NCBI GenBank assembly: GCA_007121575.1
Contig: SKKJ01000366.1
Location: 1 to 5,375 of the forward strand
Length of the DNA stretch: 5,375 nucleotides
Direction of reading: 5' to 3'
Source: Natronomonas sp.
GTDB lineage: Archaea > Halobacteriota > Halobacteria > Halobacteriales > Haloarculaceae
The position numbers and the translations under genes are program-made. Every line of letters begins with the position of its first letter. Positions within the stretch are counted from its first letter, which is position 1. Below are positions 1 through 5,375 of the stretch, in pieces. Below the pieces are notes generated by a model. That model had not been told where the DNA came from. It worked only from the letters and a program-made list of their open reading frames with translations, and did no database searches.

Positions 1-1496
1 GAGACTTCGAGTTCGAAGCGTTCTTCGACAGGTACGACGGAAACGTTTCGACCGTCGATGATAGCATCCGCGTCCGCGGACTCCGCGCGGAAGACGACCG
101 GACGGTTCGGCTCCGCCGCTCGGCCCAACCGAACGTGGTACGTCTGATTCCCGCCCGCGACGGCCCACGTGGTTCGGTTCACACGAACGTCTTCGTTCCA
201 TGTGAGTCCACCGAGCCGAACCGTTTCCGCTCCCGAAGAGGCGAGTCGGCGCTGAGAAACCTCTTCCCACCATATATTCCGAGATTCGGAAACGACGATA
301 AGCCCGCTCGATTCGACACCACCCACCGTTTGATTCGCGTCCAACATCGGGATCGCAGGAATAAACTGGTTTTCGACGCCCTCCGCATAGAACACGGTGT
401 AATCACCGATTTCAACTGGTTCGGAATCTTCGAGACCCGCGCTGGGATCGTCGACGACGTATAAGTTCAGCGGCACAGCGACGAGCGCGAGCGCGAGCGT
501 CGTTGCGAGGACGAGCCCGAACGCGGCTTCACGCCGGGTGAATTCGATACGAGAGATGAGATCTCTCGAGGTCGCCGTCGCCCCGCTCGCGATAAGCGCG
601 GCCAACACGAAGATCGCGGCCATTCCGAGCGCTCGAAAGAGTCGGAACGTCTCGGAGCCTTCCGGGAGATATATCGCCCATAACCCCCGATCGACGGCGA
701 ACGCAAGTGCGGCGAGCCAGATGTGCTCGGGTTTCGGGCGGACGGAACGAACGTACAAGAGCGCGATTCCCGCGGTAACACCGATGAGCAATCCGAGTGC
801 GTGTCCTTGGATTGCGATCCCCGCCCACCACGGTGTCGAAAACGTCTCGGTGGCGGTCTGTTGAACTTCGGGGATCCGTATCGCGCTGTACAGCTGCGTC
901 AAGATCCGCGTCGAGAGGGCTGCAACGATCGTCGCGATCGGATAGCGAACCAACGCGAAGCCGACAAACGCAAAGACAACGCCCGAAAAGCCGATCACGG
1001 GTCCGAGTCCGAAGGCGGCGGTCGAGACGCCGACCACGATCACCGCACCGATCCAGATCGCGATACGGCCTGGCGGATCCAACAGTAGACTCGAACGAGT
1101 GTCGTTTCCACGAGCGTGAACGTCTCCGTAATGTCCCCATGCATACTCCGCAAGCGAGCCGAACACGAATGCCGCAATGAGGTTACTCGTGATATGGCCG
1201 AGGCCAGAGTGGGCAAAACCCGCCGTCAGTATTCCAAGCGGATAAAAATAGCTGTACGCTCGAAACGGGATTCGAATCGGATTCTGTGGGTTGGTCAACC
1301 CGTCCTGAACGAACAGGTAAAATCCTGCAACCCCCACGACGACGATGACGGTTCCCCACGGAAGCCCCTTATAAAAACGTTCTTTGAGCAACTGTGGCCA
1401 GTAGTCACGGGACTGTAGCAAAGCCACGAGGACCGCGAGAGATACCGCCATGCTGACGAAAAGAACGGCATACCAAACGGCGGCCGGCAGATACAT
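1..1496 (-). CDS. Rhomboid-family intramembrane serine protease with C-terminal extracytoplasmic domain (3' end cut by window edge)
   Basis: Rhomboids are polytopic membrane proteases that cut substrate transmembrane helices with a Ser-His dyad. The minus-strand frame is open for 498 codons and leaves the window without a stop, so the C-terminus is missing. Seen directly: an HSGLGHITSN motif (H96, H101, N105) fitting the rhomboid TM2 HxxxxHxxxN signature; GFSG with S171, the nucleophile; and GHALG with H232, the partner histidine. Hydrophobic segments lie near residues 7-27, 46-64, 86-117, 145-165, 169-194, 226-249, 258-277, 285-303 and 324-348. After the last comes an acidic, soluble-looking stretch (349 to at least 498) with four N-X-S/T sequons, probably outside the cell. 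M1 is chosen over M16 because it keeps the first helix whole and lies about 28 bases from a TATA-like element; no Shine-Dalgarno is visible. The natural substrate cannot be inferred. Family call is firm; the role of the tail is unknown. Confidence 0.93.
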   Translation of the reverse strand, partial: MYLPAAVWYAVLFVSMAVSLAVLVALLQSRDYWPQLLKERFYKGLPWGTVIVVVGVAGFYLFVQDGLTNPQNPIRIPFRAYSYFYPLGILTAGFAHSGLGHITSNLIAAFVFGSLAEYAWGHYGDVHARGNDTRSSLLLDPPGRIAIWIGAVIVVGVSTAAFGLGPVIGFSGVVFAFVGFALVRYPIATIVAALSTRILTQLYSAIRIPEVQQTATETFSTPWWAGIAIQGHALGLLIGVTAGIALLYVRSVRPKPEHIWLAALAFAVDRGLWAIYLPEGSETFRLFRALGMAAIFVLAALIASGATATSRDLISRIEFTRREAAFGLVLATTLALALVAVPLNLYVVDDPSAGLEDSEPVEIGDYTVFYAEGVENQFIPAIPMLDANQTVGGVESSGLIVVSESRNIWWEEVSQRRLASSGAETVRLGGLTWNEDVRVNRTTWAVAGGNQTYHVRLGRAAEPNRPVVFRAESADADAIIDGRNVSVVPVEERFELEV

Positions 1497-1521
1497 ACAC
1501 CGTTCGATGTGTTGAAGCAAC

Positions 1522-1527
1522 AAATAA
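1522..1527 (-). promoter_or_regulatory. Candidate TATA box for the rhomboid gene
   Basis: On the minus strand the motif reads TTATTT within AGCTTATTTG. Its centre is about 28 bases before the A of the rhomboid start codon at 1496. Archaeal TATA boxes sit about 26-28 bases before the transcription start, so this spacing predicts a leaderless or nearly leaderless transcript. That agrees with the absence of a Shine-Dalgarno sequence before this gene. No convincing BRE is visible upstream. Confidence 0.45.
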
Positions 1528-1530
1528 GCT

Positions 1531-1555
1531 GACGGTTCGAAAAGCAGTTACCGTC
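1531..1555. repeat. Small inverted repeat between kinase stop and rhomboid promoter
   Basis: GACGGT (1531-1536) and ACCGTC (1550-1555) are perfect 6-base inverted arms separated by 13 bases. The repeat lies 24-48 bases after the kinase stop codon and directly upstream of the rhomboid TATA candidate. On the transcribed minus strand the loop contains a short CTTTTC run. It could be an operator half-site pair or part of a weak terminator, but arms of this size also occur by chance. Confidence 0.2.
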
Positions 1556-1578
1556 GATGAGGCGTCGTTTCCCGATGG

Positions 1579-2661
1579 TTAAAGCGTCATCTCGCCATCG
1601 ATAATCGAGAGGGCTTCGTCTGCGAGCGCTGGAACTCCCTCTTCCATCATCGGATACATCGGATCGGCGGAGTTCCCCTCGAGATACCGCCGGAAGAACA
1701 TCTCACCGAGTCCGGCGAGTTTGTACACCGCAAGGAACCAATAGAACGTGGCGTTGTCGAAGGAGAATCCGGTCTTGCGTTCGTATCGATCGATGAGTTC
1801 GCGTCGAGTTGGATATCCCTCCCGGGTAAGGAACGGCTGAGCAAGGGAGTGGATCGGCGGGTCCGGATCGCGTTCTTCTCGCCAGTATGAGAGCATCCAC
1901 CCGAGATCGGTGAACGGATCGCCGAGCGTTGCCATCTCCCAATCGAAAATCGCCGTGATCTCCGGCTCGTCACCGGGGCCGAACATCAGGTTGTCGAGTT
2001 TGTAATCACCGTGAACGAGCGTATCCGGATGCTCGTCATCGTCGGGAAGGTTCTCATACAACCACTCTTTTACGTCGTAAAGCGCGTCAACGTCTCGTTC
2101 GTCAGTCGTGACCTCGAACGCCCACGCCAACTGCTCGGACCAGCGCCGGACCTGCCGTTCGGTAAAGCCCGGAGGATACCCGAAATCACCGGATTCGAGC
2201 CCAACTGATTCGTAATCAACTTCGTGAATCTCGACGAGTCGATCGATCACTTCGTGCCCAATCCGTTCTCTGGCATCCGGCCTCGAAAACCGGGTCGGTT
2301 CCTCGTTTCGGAGTACGTTACCGTCTTGGCGAACCATCGCGTAAAAATCGCTGCCGATAACGGAGTGGTCGTCACACGCCAACACCGTCGTTGGAACGCG
2401 AACGCTCGTCCCTTGGAGCGCATCGATAACTCGGTATTCTCTGAGCACGTCGTGGGCGTTTTCAGCGATGTCGCCCGGTGGAGGACGGCGAATAACGAGT
2501 TCTTGAGAACCCCACGTCACGAACAACGTCTCGTTCGAATGCCCCTCTTGGTGATGGCTGACATCGTACGTTTCGACTGGGCCAAGCGTGTCGGTTAGAT
2601 ACTCCCGTAATGACTCCTCATCGACGATACGACTGAAATATTCGGAGTCGGTGTCCGTCAT
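1579..2661 (-). CDS. APH-fold phosphotransferase, ACAD10/ACAD11-kinase-like (possible acyl-CoA-type substrate)
   Basis: Complete 360-residue protein of the aminoglycoside phosphotransferase/choline kinase fold. Seen: a nucleotide-loop-like EGHSN (39-43), LVIRRPPPG (55-63) with Arg where many kinases have the ATP-binding Lys, REYRV with E75 as the likely pairing acid, the catalytic-loop motif HGDYKLDN (H217, D219, N224), and IFDWE with D240 as the metal-binding Asp, followed by TLGDPFTDLGW. The RRPPPG and FDWE-ATLGDP patterns resemble the kinase domain of ACAD10/ACAD11 and bacterial LvaA, which phosphorylate 4-hydroxyacyl-CoAs. Antibiotic resistance is unlikely. The substrate here is inferred, not shown, and no dehydrogenase domain is fused or adjacent within the window. 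An in-frame ATG at 2787 would add 42 residues, but the start at 2661 has a good GGAGG six bases upstream and the acidic N-terminus typical of halophiles. The rhomboid gene follows 82 bases downstream on the same strand. The protein is soluble, with no signal peptide. Confidence 0.9.
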   Translation of the reverse strand: MTDTDSEYFSRIVDEESLREYLTDTLGPVETYDVSHHQEGHSNETLFVTWGSQELVIRRPPPGDIAENAHDVLREYRVIDALQGTSVRVPTTVLACDDHSVIGSDFYAMVRQDGNVLRNEEPTRFSRPDARERIGHEVIDRLVEIHEVDYESVGLESGDFGYPPGFTERQVRRWSEQLAWAFEVTTDERDVDALYDVKEWLYENLPDDDEHPDTLVHGDYKLDNLMFGPGDEPEITAIFDWEMATLGDPFTDLGWMLSYWREERDPDPPIHSLAQPFLTREGYPTRRELIDRYERKTGFSFDNATFYWFLAVYKLAGLGEMFFRRYLEGNSADPMYPMMEEGVPALADEALSIIDGEMTL

Positions 2662-2667
2662 ACGGAC

Positions 2668-2672
2668 CCTCC
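2668..2672 (-). promoter_or_regulatory. Shine-Dalgarno site that fixes the kinase start
   Basis: The minus strand reads GGAGG with six bases between it and the ATG at 2661. This is a classical position for ribosome binding, and it is the main reason to prefer this start over the in-frame ATG at 2787. Neither of the two neighbouring genes has such a site. Confidence 0.65.
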
Positions 2673-2718
2673 GCCGGACAGGACAAACATTGTAACCGAT
2701 ACTCGGAGAGCCGCACGC

Positions 2719-2724
2719 AAATAT
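2719..2724 (-). promoter_or_regulatory. Candidate TATA box for the kinase gene
   Basis: The minus strand reads ATATTT within CAGATATTTGCG. Transcription starting about 26-28 bases downstream would give a leader of roughly 33 bases that includes the GGAGG site. The match is modest and no other element supports it. Confidence 0.3.
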
Positions 2725-2816
2725 CTGCCGACGGGAACTCGAAAACAGCCGATTGAACGGTTGCTCGCGGCCGAAATACGTACGCACGGTATGAGAGCCA
2801 TGCTGTTTCGCCGGGC

Positions 2817-2822
2817 TTATTA
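2817..2822 (+). promoter_or_regulatory. Candidate TATA box for carB
   Basis: TTATTA within GGGCTTATTAGG has its centre about 27 bases before the carB ATG. This is the spacing expected for a leaderless haloarchaeal transcript beginning at or next to the start codon. No Shine-Dalgarno precedes carB, which fits. Confidence 0.5.
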
Positions 2823-2833
2823 GGATGTACTGG

Positions 2834-2844
2834 CTCGAATCGAG
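2834..2844. repeat. Short palindrome next to the predicted carB transcription start
   Basis: CTCG and CGAG flank a 3-base centre (CTCGAATCGAG), lying between the carB TATA candidate and its ATG. A regulator bound here could block initiation, but four-base arms made of common haloarchaeal tetramers are weak evidence. Confidence 0.15.
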
Positions 2845-2846
2845 TA

Positions 2847-5375
2847 ATGCCAGACGAGGACCGTACCATTTTGCTCATCGGCAGCGGGCCGATTCAGATC
2901 GGACAGGCAGCCGAGTTCGATTACTCAGGCGCACAAGCGTGTCGAGCACTCCGAGAGGAGGGTGCCCGGGTCGTCCTCGTCAACTCGAACCCCGCGACGA
3001 TCATGACCGATCCGGAGATGGCCGATAAAGTCTACGTCGAGCCGATCACGTCGGAGGCCATCGCCGAAGTCATCCGAAAAGAAAAACCGGACGGCGTCAT
3101 CGCCGGACTCGGCGGACAAACCGGACTGAACGTGACCGCTGAGCTCGCCGAGGAAGGTGTCCTCGAAACGTACGATGTCGAGATTATGGGAACGCCACTC
3201 GATACGATATATGCGACCGAAGACCGCAACCTCTTCCGCGAGCGCATGAAGAAGATCGGTGAGCCGGTCTGTCGCTCCGAGACGATCTCATCGATGGACG
3301 AGCTCGAAGACGCCGTCGAAGCCGTCGGCGGCCTCCCGGTTATCGCTCGCACCGCGTACACGCTCGGCGGCTCCGGATCGGGCGTCGTGGATAACATGGA
3401 GGAGCTTCGAGAAATCGCCCGAAAGGGGTTCCAACTCTCACGAAACCACGAAGTACAGATCACGGAATCGATCGCTGGCTGGGTCGAACTCGAATACGAA
3501 GTGATGCGCGATGCGGACGATTCGTGCATCATCATTTGTAATATGGAGAACATCGATCCGATGGGGATTCACACTGGTGAGTCCACTGTTGTCACGCCTT
3601 CGCAGGTCATCCCCGACGATGCCCACCAAGAGATGCGCGATTCGGCGCTGAAAGTCATTCGAGAACTCGGCATCGAAGGGGGCTGTAACATTCAACACGC
3701 CTGGCGTGATGATGGAACGGCCTCCGGAGAGTACCGTGTCGTCGAGGTCAATCCCCGCGTGTCCCGCTCGTCGGCGCTCGCATCGAAAGCGACCGGCTAT
3801 CCGATCGCCCGAGTCACCGCGAAGGTCGCGTTGGGAATGCGACTCCACGAGATCGAAAACGAGATCACCGGCCAGACGACCGCGGCGTTCGAACCGGCGA
3901 TCGATTACATCGTCACGAAGGTTCCGCGATGGCCGAAAGACAAGTTCTCCGATGTGGAGTTCGAACTCGGTCCGGCAATGAAATCGACCGGCGAAGCGAT
4001 GTCGATCGGTCGAACGTTCGAGGAATCGCTGTTGAAGGCGCTTCGGTCCTCGGAGTACGATCCGGCCGTCGATTGGGTGGATGTGGGCGATGACGAACTC
4101 GATCGACAGTATTTGGAACGGCCAACGCCGGACCGACCCTATGCGATCTTAGAAGCGTTTTACCGCGGCTATTCGATCGAATCCGTTCAAGAGCTGACCG
4201 GGATCTACGAGTGGTATCTCGAACGGTTCAAACGGATCGCGGACGCCGCCGAAGCCGTCCAAGACGGTGAGTTCAAACCCGCGGCCGATGCCGGATTTAC
4301 GAATCAAGAAATCACCGCGATCGCCGGCGGAGAGTTCAACGACACGCACGCGTCATGGATTCCGTCAGAGATCGCCGCGGAAAACACCGAAAACGGGACG
4401 CCGGTCGAAACCGACGGTTCGGGCACGGCTACGGTCGAATCCGTCGAAGCCGAAACGTCACGACGAACGTTTAAACAAGTCGATACCTGTGCTGGGGAGT
4501 TCCGCGCTTCGACGCCGTATTATTACTCAGCGCGCGAGCCACCGACGGGACAGGGTGCGAGCGAAGTCCAGGTAGACCGCGATATCGAATCGGTGGTCGT
4601 GGTCGGCGGCGGTCCGATCCGGATCGGACAGGGGGTCGAATTCGACTACTGTGCGGTTCACGCAGTCCAAGCGCTGCGTGAAATCGGGATCGATGCCCAC
4701 GTCGTCAACAACAACCCGGAGACGGTCTCGACGGATTACGACACGTCCGACGGACTCTTTTTCGAGCCAATCACCGCAGAAGAGGTCGCGGACATCATCG
4801 AAGAGACCAACGCGGACGGCGTGATGGTTCAATTCGGTGGGCAGACGTCAGTCAACGTCGGTGAACCGCTCGAAAACGAGCTCGAACGCCGCGGACTGGA
4901 TTGTACGATCCTCGGTACGTCGGTCGAAGCGATGGATCTCGCCGAGGACCGCGATCGGTTCAACGCCCTCATGGACGAGCTCGGTATCAGCCAACCGGAG
5001 GGCGGAACGGCGACGAGCAAATCCGAAGCGCTTGAACTCGCGCACGAGATCGGCTATCCGGTTTTAGTCCGTCCGTCCTACGTGCTGGGTGGTCGCGCGA
5101 TGGACGTCGTCTACTCCGATGAGGAACTCGAGACATACATCGAGGAAGCCGTTCGAGTCGCACCGGACAAACCGATCCTCATCGACGATTTCCTCGCGGA
5201 TGCGGTCGAACTCGACGTGGATGCGGTCGCCGATGGCGAGGACGTCTTGATCGGCGGCATCATGGAACACGTCGAAGCGGCCGGCGTCCACTCCGGGGAT
5301 TCGGCCTGTATGATCCCACCGCGGTCGCTTTCGCAGGACGTCCTCGAACGCGTCCGAGAAGTCACGCTCGAGATC
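2847..5375 (+). CDS. carB: Carbamoyl-phosphate synthase large subunit (3' end cut by window edge)
   Basis: CarB uses two ATP, bicarbonate and ammonia channelled from CarA to make carbamoyl phosphate for pyrimidine and arginine synthesis. The window holds 843 codons without a stop; E. coli CarB has 1073 residues. Domains seen: first pre-ATP-grasp with GSGPIQIGQAAEFDYSGAQA (12-31); first ATP-grasp with R127, R168, LGGSGSG (173-179), and Q283, E300 and N302 in the metal/ATP site ending VNPRVSRSSALASKATGYP (301-319); an oligomerisation region to about 510; a hydrophilic linker about 511-537; KQVDTCAGEF (543-552); second pre-ATP-grasp with GGGPIRIGQGVEFDYC (587-602); second ATP-grasp with RPSYVLGGRAM (742-752) and EHVEAAGVHSGDSA (808-821). 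The two halves are the ancient internal duplication of the family. The last part of the second ATP-grasp and the MGS-like allosteric domain lie beyond the edge. The start ATG fits a leaderless promoter. carA is not upstream, where a divergent gene lies; it may be downstream or elsewhere. Confidence 0.97.
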   Translation, partial: MPDEDRTILLIGSGPIQIGQAAEFDYSGAQACRALREEGARVVLVNSNPATIMTDPEMADKVYVEPITSEAIAEVIRKEKPDGVIAGLGGQTGLNVTAELAEEGVLETYDVEIMGTPLDTIYATEDRNLFRERMKKIGEPVCRSETISSMDELEDAVEAVGGLPVIARTAYTLGGSGSGVVDNMEELREIARKGFQLSRNHEVQITESIAGWVELEYEVMRDADDSCIIICNMENIDPMGIHTGESTVVTPSQVIPDDAHQEMRDSALKVIRELGIEGGCNIQHAWRDDGTASGEYRVVEVNPRVSRSSALASKATGYPIARVTAKVALGMRLHEIENEITGQTTAAFEPAIDYIVTKVPRWPKDKFSDVEFELGPAMKSTGEAMSIGRTFEESLLKALRSSEYDPAVDWVDVGDDELDRQYLERPTPDRPYAILEAFYRGYSIESVQELTGIYEWYLERFKRIADAAEAVQDGEFKPAADAGFTNQEITAIAGGEFNDTHASWIPSEIAAENTENGTPVETDGSGTATVESVEAETSRRTFKQVDTCAGEFRASTPYYYSAREPPTGQGASEVQVDRDIESVVVVGGGPIRIGQGVEFDYCAVHAVQALREIGIDAHVVNNNPETVSTDYDTSDGLFFEPITAEEVADIIEETNADGVMVQFGGQTSVNVGEPLENELERRGLDCTILGTSVEAMDLAEDRDRFNALMDELGISQPEGGTATSKSEALELAHEIGYPVLVRPSYVLGGRAMDVVYSDEELETYIEEAVRVAPDKPILIDDFLADAVELDVDAVADGEDVLIGGIMEHVEAAGVHSGDSACMIPPRSLSQDVLERVREVTLEI

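Larger units (their letters stand above)
2662..2846. promoter_or_regulatory. Divergent intergenic control region between the kinase gene and carB
   Basis: These 185 bases separate two genes transcribed in opposite directions. I see a Shine-Dalgarno and a TATA-like element for the kinase on the minus strand, and a TATA-like element for carB on the plus strand. The two TATA candidates are about 98 bases apart, so the promoters need not overlap. TACGTA near 2778 is a 6-base palindrome with no clear role. No RNA gene or further coding frame is convincing here. Confidence 0.65.

Noticed and set aside
135..464. 109-residue plus-strand open frame
   Set aside because: It is antisense to the rhomboid C-terminal domain and has no start signal or recognisable motif.
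529..1140. 203-residue minus-strand open frame rich in Arg and Asp
   Set aside because: It overlaps the rhomboid gene in another frame, has an Arg-rich composition typical of shadow frames in GC-rich DNA, and shows no domain motif.
1579..2661. Aminoglycoside resistance kinase
   Set aside because: The fold is shared, but the RRPPPG and FDWEMATLGDP patterns belong to the ACAD10/11-like branch, and nothing nearby suggests a resistance cassette or mobile element.
2662..2787. 42-residue N-terminal extension of the kinase from the ATG at 2787
   Set aside because: The extension is basic and Cys-containing, unlike the acidic body, it has no Shine-Dalgarno, and it would overwrite the GGAGG and TATA candidate that fit the start at 2661.
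3032..3553. 173-residue minus-strand open frame, Ser-rich
   Set aside because: It lies antisense to the first ATP-grasp domain of carB, which is read without interruption and carries all the expected motifs; the antisense frame is a by-product of codon use.
1..5375. An undescribed defence or mobile system
   Set aside because: All coding space is explained by three intact conserved families with uniform composition; there are no direct-repeat arrays, terminal inverted repeats, transposase, integrase or clustered small genes.

Overview
This window looks like ordinary chromosomal DNA from a halophilic archaeon (class Halobacteria). The evidence is acidic proteins rich in Asp and Glu, moderately high GC with many TCG/GCG/GAT/GAA codons, TATA-type archaeal promoter candidates placed for leaderless transcription, and complete absence of the tetramer CTAG. 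The genus cannot be fixed from the sequence alone.

Layout, left to right. Positions 1-1496 (minus strand) hold a rhomboid-family intramembrane serine protease. It carries the TM2 His/His/Asn signature, a GxSG catalytic serine and a TM6 histidine, followed by extra membrane segments and an extracytoplasmic C-terminal domain that runs off the left edge. An 82-base gap (1497-1578) has a candidate TATA element for this gene and a small inverted repeat. Positions 1579-2661 (minus) encode a complete 360-residue APH-fold phosphotransferase related to the kinase part of ACAD10/ACAD11. A 185-base divergent intergenic region (2662-2846) carries control elements for two genes pointing away from each other. 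Positions 2847-5375 (plus) hold the first 843 codons of carB, the large subunit of carbamoyl-phosphate synthase. It is uninterrupted and continues past the right edge.

The three genes do not form an obvious common pathway. CarB makes carbamoyl phosphate for pyrimidine and arginine synthesis. The kinase is probably involved in acyl-CoA or other small-molecule metabolism. The rhomboid acts in the membrane. The kinase and rhomboid lie head to tail and could be partly co-transcribed, but the rhomboid appears to have its own promoter. CarB is transcribed away from both. All three frames read through without frameshift or internal stop. I found no mobile element, CRISPR array, tRNA or rRNA, and I see no convincing undescribed multi-gene system. 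The points most worth a second look are the rhomboid's sequon-rich outer domain, the probable acyl-CoA-type kinase without its dehydrogenase partner, the contrast between leaderless and Shine-Dalgarno starts in one divergent region, and the strong CTAG/GATC skew.
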